Source: Victivallis vadensis (GTDB lineage Bacteria; Verrucomicrobiota; Lentisphaeria; Victivallales; Victivallaceae). From it: 64,000 bases of DNA. The DNA is taken from positions 1-64,000 of the forward strand of contig NZ_QEKH01000013.1 in the NCBI RefSeq assembly GCF_003096415.1, given 5' to 3'. Below, piece by piece: positions 38,301-46,029 of the stretch. Below the pieces are notes generated by a model. The model made no database searches and had not been told where the DNA came from. It saw only the letters and a program-made list of their open reading frames with translations. The position numbers were made by a program, and so were the translations under genes. How positions within the stretch are numbered: position 1 is the stretch's first letter; every line of letters starts with the position of its first letter.

Positions 38301-40013
38301 TATCCCCAGACGGGAAGTCGTTTTACGGTATGCGTCCTGATAGCAGAACGTACCGGGATTGAACGAATAAACGCTGTCGATCAGGAAATTGACGTGAAAT
38401 TCCCTCATCTTTCTCACCAGCTCCGTAACGGATGCTTCATCGGCGATCGACGATGCGCCGCTGTTATCGATCGGCAGGGCGCGCAGGTGAATAATTTTAC
38501 CGTTCAGCAGAAAATTCCGTCCCTCGATGCCGAACTCCCGAAAGCCGAATTCCTCCGGATAAAACCGGTCCAGAATGTGTCCCTGCAGGTCTTTGAGTGA
38601 AATCTCCACGGTATACAGATTTTCGGGAGTGTCGATATCCCAGAGCCTCGGCGCGATCCAGTCGTAAATCAGCGAAAAACGCGTACCACCTTTTCCATCG
38701 GCCATAACGGTTTTTGCAGGAAAGGTCCGCGAAAAACCATCCGGCCCGGAGACAGTCGCCTCCAGCAAATAAGTGCCGGCAACCAGCTCGTGAAAGCCGA
38801 CGTCGAATTCGATCTGCCTCTTTCCGACGAAAGTCCGGATCGCCGTGTCGGAGATGCTGTGCCGGGGGGGAATTGCCTCCAGCATCGCCTCGCCACAAAG
38901 GCCGCGGTTGTCCATCTCCCGGAGTTCCGTATACGCCCGTGTTTCTCCCATATTGACGGTCAGGATGCGCGGTTCCGCTTCCACGAGGATCGCAATCTCA
39001 TGTTTCCCGCCCGGCGTTACATGGGAAGAAACATCCAGTTCGCCTCCGGGGAAAAACAGGACTCCCGCCGATTTGCCGTCGATCCGGACCGCCGCTTTCG
39101 ATTGGACCAGATCCAATTTCAGCAAAATCCGCCGTCCCCGCCAATCCCCGGGAATCGCAATCACGCGACGATACCATGCCGAATAAAGAGTCCGCGGCAT
39201 CTTCCGCCTGATATATGAACTCAGGTAGAACGGCGTCGCACTGCCCAGACGGCTGTTGTTGCGAAGTGTGCCCGGCCAGTGACCAGGTACTTTGAACCAG
39301 CCCCAGCCGGTATCTTGCGCCGGAACGGCGGCGCTGTCTTCCTTTTGAATACAGGGGCGGAACTGCCACAGTCCGTTCAGAGAAATCTGTTCCCGGGTCG
39401 GTGTGGAGAGCCGCCAGGCATCATTGAGCGAAAACACTTCCGCCGTTGTTCTTCCGTCGGGCGGAGCCACATCGATCTCCTCGGAGGCGAGGATGACTTC
39501 AAGTTCCTTGATCTCAAGCTTTCCGGACGGACCGTAATTGATCGGGAGAAGATCGAAAAAAGCGGCGTTTGGCGGAATCGGATATGCGTCCGCATATTCC
39601 CGCCACGGATTCGTTCCGACCAGTTGGTTGGTTTTCAGGTATGGCGGGATCCGTTTCCCCGCCGCGTCGAGAAAGAAGAGGTCCAACCGTGCATTCTGCC
39701 ACCCCTCTTTCCCCCGCACGCAATCGGCGGACCTCATTTTAAAGCGTACCAGCAGCACCGGGTTTTTCCAGCCGGATTCCAGGTTCGGAATCGGAATCCG
39801 GTTGTTGCACGACGCCCAGGAACTCTCCACGGAAAAAGCGGCCTTGCCGTTCTCCATCGCGGCGGAGACACCCTGAATTTTTCCTTTGAACAGGGTCGAT
39901 TCGTTCAACAGATTTGCACTGTGCCTGCGGTAGGAACCGCCTCCGCACAGAATCTGCCCGGCGGAGGTGCAGAAAAACAGGCAAAGCGCCAGAAAAGTGA
40001 TGACTGTTTTCAT
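35313..40013 (-). CDS. very large secreted GH2-like glycoside hydrolase
   Basis: About 1566 residues. The ATG at 40013 begins a signal peptide (MKTVITFLALCLFFCTSAG). Residues about 205-345 are a GH2 sugar-binding jelly roll (LNGLWQFRPC, SAWYRRVIAIPGDWRGRRIL), then an Ig-like domain and a TIM barrel entered at LNGKIIHLRALPIDNSG. The nucleophile-like Glu is in VFFTEYGMPHIAS (near 713), but the usual N-E acid/base position reads ATSHNYAGYSD (near 616), with Tyr where Glu is expected. The C-terminal ~150 residues form a second lectin-like domain (IGAVDDESWIWLNGRF). It is the hydrolase of the third triad, 11 bp after the pseudopilin. Activity may differ from classical GH2. Confidence 0.82.
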   Translation of the reverse strand: MKTVITFLALCLFFCTSAGQILCGGGSYRRHSANLLNESTLFKGKIQGVSAAMENGKAAFSVESSWASCNNRIPIPNLESGWKNPVLLVRFKMRSADCVRGKEGWQNARLDLFFLDAAGKRIPPYLKTNQLVGTNPWREYADAYPIPPNAAFFDLLPINYGPSGKLEIKELEVILASEEIDVAPPDGRTTAEVFSLNDAWRLSTPTREQISLNGLWQFRPCIQKEDSAAVPAQDTGWGWFKVPGHWPGTLRNNSRLGSATPFYLSSYIRRKMPRTLYSAWYRRVIAIPGDWRGRRILLKLDLVQSKAAVRIDGKSAGVLFFPGGELDVSSHVTPGGKHEIAILVEAEPRILTVNMGETRAYTELREMDNRGLCGEAMLEAIPPRHSISDTAIRTFVGKRQIEFDVGFHELVAGTYLLEATVSGPDGFSRTFPAKTVMADGKGGTRFSLIYDWIAPRLWDIDTPENLYTVEISLKDLQGHILDRFYPEEFGFREFGIEGRNFLLNGKIIHLRALPIDNSGASSIADEASVTELVRKMREFHVNFLIDSVYSFNPGTFCYQDAYRKTTSRLGILTSITMPRSLDFPGLSGNPELQERFRKIAGYRLRRYQNLPGLVMLATSHNYAGYSDHQNPLKIANGFTPERHGICTGTRMEALCADGLLKKLDPTRPVYHHDAGMLGAVHAVNLYQNWAPPQERSDWLEDWEKNGKAPVFFTEYGMPHIASWSSNRGPGFIWLQKAVQCFWLDEFNAETLGEQAYRQEEKKREYFSRKSVTSNQSGNRPRWFFWPESPQLDQVRAAYVWKNIRDLRGRGISALLPWDSFAFHSRQTSVPDTVPNPERFRNLKCPGLVPDYKAAFQNHCFSDPLNTYQYSLTGKALEEAFREILMWIGGAPGDFTESSLHFSPGETVEKSIVILNDSRQEQSFDWLWKRNGTKEEAGNCRLAPGTKTEIPIRFRLSAESVTVTAEVRSGNGELWSDSITLHPIQPPAVRLQSKVGLYDPEGTAAPLLDKLGIPYQAVSKTAELDDVELLILGRHALDRFPLHLEEALKQGMKLLILEQSARTLSRIGIRSNTQGLRTVFPAGREFPELLENWRGSSTLLPPYLELPEIAHGYPAENWNGFINRRIWRSGNRGNVAAVLPEKPSVGNWLPLYQGGFDLQFAPLLLMTEGRSRILFCQLEISARTVQDPQAEQTLAKALRYLDDTSPAPVRKVWYSGNEKLRTQLEQTGVVCEKIDPAKLSSGDLLVLGPGEAVPGNLRRRIQGGLNVLACGLTGAELSRFVPEVNASPGEWMSDWVDGLGERPEYRGIGNAELHFRYPLRFDGFPKDSTGGISLNSIRIGRGILVMMQLPPWRFDRKVHATRTTARRADFLLMRLLANLGAEFRTGFFAMFDGMNHGNFSFPLAEGWKGKFDPENSGKSNGWQTAPADGWKNVKVGTPLESQFPEHADYDGLFWYRLEFDLPEACRNGEYELRIGAVDDESWIWLNGRFTGEVTAQTHPENYWNFNRSIVLKKELLSSGKQVLTVLCNDLRGVGGMLAVPRIVPRSCRFFHVDRPEATDDPYRYYHW

Positions 40014-40024
40014 ATCGGCGACTC

Positions 40025-40828
40025 TCACTTTACGACCAGGTCGATTTCCTGATATCCATCGTTGAATGCCCGGACGGTTTCCACGTTTCCGGTCTGAAGA
40101 AATCCCTGAAAGATATTTGTTTTCCAGTCCGTCGGGTTCACTGCGGCGGCGTGGCCGTCCCAGAAGGATGCCTGAACGCGGTTCGCATGCCGGAAATGGG
40201 CTTTCGTCGCAGTTGTTCCCGATACGCCGAGGTTCGCCTGAAGGTTCTGTACGAATTTCCCTTTGGAGGCGCTGTATCCGATGCCGTCGAAAGTGAACAT
40301 CCCCTTACCCGGCTGCCTGCTTTTCTTCAGCGCGAGAAAAAATCTCCAGTCGGCCCCCTCCTTCCGTCCCCGCAGGGGAGTGAAAAAGGCCGAGGTCCAG
40401 TACCATTGCATAACCCCGTCCGCCGTATTCATATAGCTGCTGTAACTGCTCTGGTTATGGTTCTCCCTCTCCTCCCCGGGACAGGCGATCACGCTGAAGG
40501 GCAGATAGTTGTTCTTGATCCACAGCGCGGTCCATACCGGAGTCTCGGTCATGCTCATATCCACGAACATGACCATTCCGTCATAATCGTTGGCATAAGT
40601 GTTCAATGCGATGGAACATTGGCGGTGATTGGAAAGGCATTGCGCCGCGCGCCCCTTCTCCCGGGCGCGTGTCAACGCCGGCAGCAACAAGGCAGCCAGA
40701 ATTGCTATTATCGCAATTACGATAAGTAATTCAATCAATGTAAATCTATGTTTTCTCCGGGAAAGTGGCAGGGCATTGTTCATTATCACGGCAAGAAATT
40801 CGGTCATAGTGAAGTATTTTGGTTTCAT
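40025..40828 (-). CDS. pseudopilin-like protein with H-X9-DG motif
   Basis: A 267-residue protein with [20 protein letters not shown] after a 28-residue leader ending RRKHR, then [39 protein letters not shown] near residue 235 fits H-X9-DG exactly. It should be processed by prepilin peptidase and held in the inner membrane or a pseudopilus. It lies 12 bp after the regulator gene and 11 bp before the GH2-like hydrolase, the third copy of the same cassette order. AAGGA precedes the ATG. Confidence 0.9.
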   Translation of the reverse strand: MKPKYFTMTEFLAVIMNNALPLSRRKHRFTLIELLIVIAIIAILAALLLPALTRAREKGRAAQCLSNHRQCSIALNTYANDYDGMVMFVDMSMTETPVWTALWIKNNYLPFSVIACPGEERENHNQSSYSSYMNTADGVMQWYWTSAFFTPLRGRKEGADWRFFLALKKSRQPGKGMFTFDGIGYSASKGKFVQNLQANLGVSGTTATKAHFRHANRVQASFWDGHAAAVNPTDWKTNIFQGFLQTGNVETVRAFNDGYQEIDLVVK

Positions 40829-40840
40829 ATTCCTGTGTCC

Positions 40841-41893
40841 TTATGCTTTAAGACGCGCAGTTGATTTTCTGATCACCAGCTCGGGAGTAAAAAAACGGTT
40901 GAGAGTCATCCCGGAATTGCGGGCGCTGAAGAGATAGGCGATTGCCGCCCGGATCATTGCTTCGGCGTCGCCGCTGCATGTCGTCAGCGGAACCGGATAA
41001 AATTCGGAACAGCTCAGATTGTCGAATCCTATCACAGAGATATCTTCCGGAATCCGCTTCCCCGCAATCAGCAAACGTTCCTGTATCCCCAATGCCGTAT
41101 CGTCGTTGTGGGCGATCACGGCGGTAAAGGGAACTTTACGCTCAAGCAGAATTTCCGTTCCCTCAAAACCGGTGAAACGGAAATTGCTGTCATAGTAGAC
41201 CATCAACTCCGGCAGCAGAGAAAGCCCCCTTTCTTTCAACGCCTTGCGCATACCGTCCATCCGGGCCGGGTCATTGCTGTTCCCGATGAATGCGATCCGG
41301 GTATGCCCAAGTTCCAGCAGATGTCGGGTGATTTTGTAATACCCGGCGGCGATATCTTCGGTCAGATAGGGCACCCCGTTTCCCATCGGGCTACGGAGGC
41401 AGATGATTTTTTTACCGCTGCGCACGACAATTTCCAGCAATTCGCTGATATAGCTGGAAAACCAATCGACGATGACGCCGTCACAATCCTTCAGCGCTTC
41501 TTCAAACCGCGCGATATCGATGTTCTCATGGTCAACCATCATCACCACGCTGTTCAAGTGACTGCTGTTCAACATAAAGAGAAGTTTATTGAATGTCTCG
41601 TTCTGGAACGGCTGCGAATAGTAATCGCATAGTACCAGAATGCGGCTGTTTTTGGTGACCTCCGGCACCGGGTAAACCAATGTTCCCAACCCCTGTACCG
41701 GCTGAAGCACCTTCTGGGCGGTCAGCTCTTTGACTGCCCGGCGCAAGGTATTGCGCGAAACCCCGTATCGAGCCATCAGTTCCTTCTCAGTCGGCAATAT
41801 CTGCAGATTCTCGCTTTCAATATATTCCAACAGTTGTACTTTCAGCCGATTGTACAGCGGCTCCCGAACCGTCCTGATATTTACCGCTTCCAT
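40841..41893 (-). CDS. GntR-type winged-helix regulator with LacI-type sensor
   Basis: About 350 residues from the ATG at 41893 (MEAVNIRTVREPLYNRLKVQ). The frame is open to 42094, but that part precedes the promoter and is not protein-like; the ATG at 41917 is an alternative. Residues about 10-75 are a GntR winged helix (LPTEKELMARYGVSRNTLRR, then QGLGTLVYP), and the rest a LacI/GalR sugar sensor (LLELGHTRIAFIGNSNDPAR, ISVIGFDNLSCSEFYPVPLT). It probably represses its own operon with the pseudopilin and the GH2-like hydrolase until a sugar binds. A near-perfect promoter lies directly upstream. Confidence 0.9.
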   Translation of the reverse strand: MEAVNIRTVREPLYNRLKVQLLEYIESENLQILPTEKELMARYGVSRNTLRRAVKELTAQKVLQPVQGLGTLVYPVPEVTKNSRILVLCDYYSQPFQNETFNKLLFMLNSSHLNSVVMMVDHENIDIARFEEALKDCDGVIVDWFSSYISELLEIVVRSGKKIICLRSPMGNGVPYLTEDIAAGYYKITRHLLELGHTRIAFIGNSNDPARMDGMRKALKERGLSLLPELMVYYDSNFRFTGFEGTEILLERKVPFTAVIAHNDDTALGIQERLLIAGKRIPEDISVIGFDNLSCSEFYPVPLTTCSGDAEAMIRAAIAYLFSARNSGMTLNRFFTPELVIRKSTARLKA

Positions 41894-41951
41894 ACCGGAT
41901 CTATGCCCTTTAATCATAAGATACCATAAAGATTCCATTAAAGATACTATA

Positions 41952-41980
41952 ATTATACCAAACAATAACCCATTTGTCAA
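41952..41980 (-). promoter_or_regulatory. consensus sigma-70 promoter of the third triad
   Basis: On the minus strand TTGACA (41975-41980), exactly 17 bp, and TATAAT (41952-41957) are a perfect consensus. The -10 is embedded in the palindrome TATAATTATA, and ATCTTTA/TATCTTA repeats follow downstream, which are candidate regulator sites. Confidence 0.85.
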
Positions 41981-42102
41981 TAGGCAATATGAATTATTTC
42001 CGAAAAAAATCTTTATGCTCAGGCGCAACTCAAAGGCGGAAAGCGTCCGCCGGAAGATTGCGCACTCTATGCCGGCGCCCCGGACTTTCGACAACAGGAA
42101 GG

Positions 42103-43293
42103 TTATTGGACTTCGACGGTCATTTCCCCGTCGGCGAGGCGGGCCTGCAGCCGGGTGCCGGCGGCGACTTTGGAAGTTGTGACCGGCTTGCCGGCGGCGG
42201 GATCGAAAAGGATCGCGTAACCGCGCTCCAACTGACGGCTCGGGTTCAACGTGGTCAATGTCCCGGCGAGCTGGTCAAGTCTGGCGCGATTGGCCAGCAG
42301 CCACCGTTCGGCAGAGCCCTGGAGACGGTTTTCCAACTCATCGAGCTGCTGGCGGCGCATCCGCGCCAGATGGGCCGGTTCTTTGAAGACGAAGCTGCCC
42401 GCCGCCCGGTCGAGGCGGCTTTTCAGCCGGGTCAGGGCGAGGTTCAAGGTATTGTGCAGGTCCTTTTCGAAGCGGTTGAGGCGGTCGCTCATCTCCTGCC
42501 GTCTGCCGATCACCAGCTCGGCGGCGGCGGAGGGGGTCGGAACCCGCAGATCCGCCGCGAAGTCACAGATCGTGAAGTCGATTTCATGGCCGACCGCGCT
42601 GATCACCGGCACTGAACAGGCCGCCACCGCGCGGGCGACGACCTCCTCGTTGAAGGGCCACAGGTCTTCCATGCTGCCGCCGCCGCGGGTTACCACGACC
42701 ACGTCGGCGCCGCGGGTGCGGCTGAAGAAATCGACGCCGCGCGCGACCTGTTCGGCGGCGCCGGCTCCCTGCACCGCGCACGGATAGATGCGGACGTTCA
42801 CATTCGGGAAGCGGCGGTTGATGATCTGCAGAAAATCGCGGATCGCGGCTCCCGACGGACTGGTCACCACCCCGATCCGGCGCGGCAGCACCGGGATCGG
42901 GCGTTTGCGCCCGGGATCGAACAGCCCTTCGGCGGCCAGTTTATTCTTAACCGCCTCAAACCGCTGCTGAAGGTCGCCGATTCCGGCGAGCCGGAGCTGA
43001 CGGGCGCTGAACTGGTATTCGCCGCGCACCTCGTAGACGGTCAGGTTGCCGAATGCCTCGATCAGTGTGCCGTTGGCGACGCCGAGCTTGGTGCAGGCTG
43101 CGGCTCCGCCGAAAAAGACGCCGCGCATCTGGCTTCTGGTATCCTTGATGGTGAAATAGACATGGCCCGAGCGGTGAATCACAAGGGAACCGACTTCGCC
43201 GCGAAGCCAGAAGGGCAGCAGACTGCCTTCGACGATTTCGCGGACGGCGCGGTTGACGTCGGAGACGCTCCAGATTTGTTCCGTATTTTCCAT
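42103..43293 (-). CDS. xseA: exodeoxyribonuclease VII large subunit
   Basis: About 396 residues. The N-terminal OB-fold reads WSVSDVNRAVREIVEGSL and LVIHRSGHVYFTIKDTRSQM; the catalytic domain has RIGVVTSPSGAAIRDFLQII, VVVTRGGGSMEDLWPFNEE and ISAVGHEIDFTICDFAADLR, all hallmark XseA motifs. With XseB it degrades single-stranded DNA to oligonucleotides. The frame opens at 43359, but the ATG at 43293 gives the usual N-terminus. No xseB gene is adjacent. It diverges from gatB. Confidence 0.96.
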   Translation of the reverse strand: MENTEQIWSVSDVNRAVREIVEGSLLPFWLRGEVGSLVIHRSGHVYFTIKDTRSQMRGVFFGGAAACTKLGVANGTLIEAFGNLTVYEVRGEYQFSARQLRLAGIGDLQQRFEAVKNKLAAEGLFDPGRKRPIPVLPRRIGVVTSPSGAAIRDFLQIINRRFPNVNVRIYPCAVQGAGAAEQVARGVDFFSRTRGADVVVVTRGGGSMEDLWPFNEEVVARAVAACSVPVISAVGHEIDFTICDFAADLRVPTPSAAAELVIGRRQEMSDRLNRFEKDLHNTLNLALTRLKSRLDRAAGSFVFKEPAHLARMRRQQLDELENRLQGSAERWLLANRARLDQLAGTLTTLNPSRQLERGYAILFDPAAGKPVTTSKVAAGTRLQARLADGEMTVEVQ

Positions 43294-43429
43294 AAAAACC
43301 AAATAAACAATCATGTAAAGGCCGCAACCGTACCACCGGAGCGGGGCAACCGTTTTCAACTATAGCACGGCTCCCGCGCCAAATCCAGTGTACCGCTCCG
43401 GAAAATCACCGAAAAACCACCTGCCCGGA

Positions 43430-43458
43430 TTGACAAACCCGCCACATTCCAGTAAATT
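43430..43458 (+). promoter_or_regulatory. promoter of gatB-recO
   Basis: TTGACA (43430-43435), a 17-bp spacer and TAAATT (43453-43458) lie about 48 bp before the gatB start codon. Confidence 0.65.
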
Positions 43459-43505
43459 ATAACCGAATGATGTTGTTCAACCCTTAATACGAAATTCTCT
43501 GTGCA

Positions 43506-44945
43506 ATGAAATACGAAGCGGTCATCGGTCTCGAAGTGCACGTCCAGGTCCGGACGGCAAGTAAAATGTTCTGTTCCTGCCCCAACCGGTACGGAGCCGA
43601 ACCCAATACGCTGGTCTGCCCGGTCTGCCTCGGCTATCCCGGCACATTGCCGGTGCCGAACCACGAGGCGATCCTGAAAGCGGTCCGCGCCGGGCTGCTC
43701 ACCGAATGCACCATCGCGAAATTCAGCAAATTCGACCGCAAGAGCTATTTCTACCCGGACCTCGCCAAGAACTACCAGATCAGCCAGTACGACCTGCCTT
43801 TCTGCACCGCCGGGCGGCTGCACCTCTCCGGCAAGGGCTTTTCGAGTGCGGAACTTCCCGACAAATACATCGGGATCACCCGCATCCACCTCGAAGAGGA
43901 CCCCGCCAAACTCACCCACGCCGGCGGCGTCTCGGGTGCGGACTACAACCGCTCCGGCGTGCCGCTGCTGGAGGTGGTCAGCGAACCGGATATGCGCAGC
44001 GCCGACGAAGCCTACGCCTATCTGACCAAGCTCAAGGAGATCATGCAGTACGGCGGCATCAGCGACTGCGACATGGAAAAGGGCCAGATGCGCTGCGATG
44101 TGAACATTTCGCTGCGCCCGTTCGGGCAGAAGGAGTTCGGCACCAAGATCGAGCTCAAGAACCTGAACAGCTTCCGCGCCGCCCACCGCGCCGTGGAATA
44201 CGAGATGTGGCGGCAGGCCGATATCCTCGACAAAGGCGGTTCGATGAAACAGGAGACCCGCGGCTGGAACGACGACGCAGGCGAAAGCTACCTGATGCGC
44301 ACCAAGGAAGAGGCGCACGACTACCGCTATTTCCCGGACCCGGACCTGATGCCGGTCACCTTCACCGACGAGGAGATCGACGCGATCCGCAAGACGCTGC
44401 CGGAACTGCCCGGCGCGATGCGCGCCCGGTTCGTCACGGAATGCGGCCTGACCGAATACGACGCTGAAGTGCTGACCGCCGACCGTTCGGTGGCGGCGTG
44501 GTTCGACCAGGCGGCGAAGCTGTCGAAGTCTCCGAAACTGGTCGCCAACTGGATCATTTCCGAGCTGCTGCGCCTGCTCGGCGAGGAGAAAGTTGCGATC
44601 GATGAGTGTAAAATCACTCCGGCGACGCTCGCCGAACTGGTCGACCTGATCGAAAACAAGACCATCAACGGCAAGATCGGCAAGGAGGTTTTCGCCGAAA
44701 TGTTCGCGACCGGCAAAGCTCCGGCGGCGATCGTGAAAGAAAAAGGTCTGGTGCAGGTCAGCGATTCCGGCGCGATCGCACAGGTGGTCACCGATGCGAT
44801 CAACGCGAATCCGGCGCAGGTGGAACAGTACAAGGCAGGCAACGCCAAAGTGCTGCAATTCCTGGTCGGCCAGGTGATGAAACTCAGCAAAGGCAAGGCC
44901 AACCCGCAATTGGTGATCGCCGAACTCAAGAAACAACTGGATTGA
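43506..44945 (+). CDS. gatB: Asp-tRNA(Asn)/Glu-tRNA(Gln) amidotransferase subunit B
   Basis: A 479-residue GatB. The start YEAVIGLEVHVQVRTASKMF then CSCPNRYGAEPNTLVCPVCL is diagnostic, including the CxC...CxxC zinc site; RSGVPLLEVVSEPDMRS and RCDVNISLRP follow, and a YqeY-like tail closes the protein (about 330-479). With GatA and GatC, encoded elsewhere, it converts misacylated Glu-tRNA(Gln) and/or Asp-tRNA(Asn) to the correct amide. recO follows after 1 bp. Confidence 0.98.
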   Translation: MKYEAVIGLEVHVQVRTASKMFCSCPNRYGAEPNTLVCPVCLGYPGTLPVPNHEAILKAVRAGLLTECTIAKFSKFDRKSYFYPDLAKNYQISQYDLPFCTAGRLHLSGKGFSSAELPDKYIGITRIHLEEDPAKLTHAGGVSGADYNRSGVPLLEVVSEPDMRSADEAYAYLTKLKEIMQYGGISDCDMEKGQMRCDVNISLRPFGQKEFGTKIELKNLNSFRAAHRAVEYEMWRQADILDKGGSMKQETRGWNDDAGESYLMRTKEEAHDYRYFPDPDLMPVTFTDEEIDAIRKTLPELPGAMRARFVTECGLTEYDAEVLTADRSVAAWFDQAAKLSKSPKLVANWIISELLRLLGEEKVAIDECKITPATLAELVDLIENKTINGKIGKEVFAEMFATGKAPAAIVKEKGLVQVSDSGAIAQVVTDAINANPAQVEQYKAGNAKVLQFLVGQVMKLSKGKANPQLVIAELKKQLD

Positions 44946-44946
44946 T

Positions 44947-45561
44947 ATGGTTTCGACACAGCTCATCGTTCTCTCCAAACAGCCTTACAAGGAAAACGCG
45001 CTGCTGCTGGGCGGCCTGAGTCCTGACTACGGGCGGGTCAGCCTGGTCGCCAACGGCGCCCAGAAACTTTCCGCGAAGGACTTTCCGGCGGCGGACCTGT
45101 TCCGGGAGCTGGAGGTGGAGTTCGATGATTCGGGCAATTCCGATCTGCACACCGCGAAGAAACTGGAGCTGATCTTCAACTTCGACCGGATCGCGCTGAA
45201 GCCGCAGCATTTCAAGCTGGCGGGGCGAATCGGCGGCTTTCTGCTGAAGAACGCGGTGCCGGGCGTGCCGCAGCCGTTCACCTACGACGCGCTCCGCTCG
45301 ATACTGACCCAGCTTTGTCTTGACGACGACGTTCAGGGGCGCTGGACGATGGAACAGTGTTCGGTGGTGCTGAAGATCACCTATCTGTACGAAAACGGCC
45401 TGCTTCCCGAAGCCGCTTCGCCGGAACAGAGCGACTTTCTCGAACAGCTCGTCGCCGCCGGAATCGAAGACTCCCCGCTGCCCGAGTGCCGTCCCGATTA
45501 CTGGAAAACATTGAACGGCTGGCTTTCCAGTTTGCTCGACTATCACAAGCTGGCCCGATAA
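44947..45561 (+). CDS. recO: DNA repair protein RecO (short form)
   Basis: A 204-residue protein with a RecO N-terminal OB fold: TQLIVLSKQPYKENALLLGG, GRVSLVANGAQK, then LFRELEVEFDDSG. The helical middle follows (FKLAGRIGGFLLKNAVPG). It is shorter than typical RecO (about 240) and lacks the CxxC zinc-finger found in many homologues. RecO loads RecA with RecF and RecR in gap repair. It is coupled to gatB by a 1-bp gap. Assignment rests on N-terminal similarity and domain order. Confidence 0.8.
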   Translation: MVSTQLIVLSKQPYKENALLLGGLSPDYGRVSLVANGAQKLSAKDFPAADLFRELEVEFDDSGNSDLHTAKKLELIFNFDRIALKPQHFKLAGRIGGFLLKNAVPGVPQPFTYDALRSILTQLCLDDDVQGRWTMEQCSVVLKITYLYENGLLPEAASPEQSDFLEQLVAAGIEDSPLPECRPDYWKTLNGWLSSLLDYHKLAR

Positions 45562-45586
45562 AACCGGATTTTTTCAAGAAATCCGC

Positions 45587-45614
45587 TTGACTTTTTGTTC
45601 CTTTATGATATATT
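45587..45614 (+). promoter_or_regulatory. promoter of the initiator tRNA
   Basis: TTGACT (45587-45592), a 16-bp spacer and TATATT (45609-45614) lie 17 bp before the tRNA 5' end. Confidence 0.7.
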
Positions 45615-45631
45615 CATAAAATACAAAACAT

Positions 45632-45706
45632 TGCGGGGTGGAGCAGTGGTAGCTCGTCAGGCTCATAACCTGAAGGCCAATGGTTCGATTCCATTCCCCG
45701 CTACCA
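45632..45706 (+). tRNA. initiator tRNA-fMet (CAT)
   Basis: A 75-nt cloverleaf with anticodon CAT in the loop CTCATAA and an encoded CCA end. The acceptor stem pairs GCGGGG with CCCCGC, and position 1 against 72 is T-T, an unpaired end that is the hallmark of initiator tRNA. The D arm GGAGCAGTGGTAGCTC is nearly that of E. coli tRNA-fMet. The anticodon stem is TCAGG/CCTGA, so the usual three G-C pairs of initiators are A-T, G-C, G-C here. A promoter precedes it and a terminator follows. Confidence 0.95.
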
Positions 45707-45718
45707 TTTTTCAGTTTC

Positions 45719-45745
45719 AGCCGGTCAGAAGTGATCGGCTTTTTC
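45719..45745 (+). terminator. intrinsic terminator after tRNA-fMet
   Basis: AGCCGGTCA / TGATCGGCT, nine pairs including one G-T, with a GAAG loop, is followed by TTTTT. It starts 13 bp after the tRNA CCA. Confidence 0.85.
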
Positions 45746-45770
45746 ATTTGTGTCCAGTAGATTACGCCAA

Positions 45771-45910
45771 AAGTTCCCGCCACCGGGTTGATCGCCGCAT
45801 TGTTTTCCATTTCTATACCGGACACCGTTTCACAATCAAGTTGGATAAACATCACGATATACAAAAATGGTCGTGGTACTGAAGATAGCCCCATCGGACA
45901 GGTTTGTATC
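45771..45910 (+). repeat. 140-bp interspersed repeat R1, copy 2
   Basis: Same length and about 93% identical to 10419-10558. It sits just downstream of the tRNA-fMet terminator, a typical location for inserted DNA, but I see no duplicated tRNA end. Flanking sequences differ from copy 1 on both sides, which defines the element borders. The rest of this intergenic stretch to 46029 holds an AT-rich leader with a small inverted repeat GTATT-GTA-AATAC at 45986-45998. Confidence 0.8.
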
Positions 45911-46029
45911 GAGGAATTTTATCGGCCAGTATCCATATTACAGTAAAGAAGCGCGCTGAAAATTTGAATTATCATTGAAATAATGGTATTGTAAATACTA
46001 TCCCAACTCAATTTCAGGAGAAAAATTGA

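Noticed and set aside
41894-42094. Longer N-terminus of the third-triad regulator starting at 42094
   Set aside because: It would span the consensus promoter at 41952-41980, and the winged helix begins right after the ATG at 41893.
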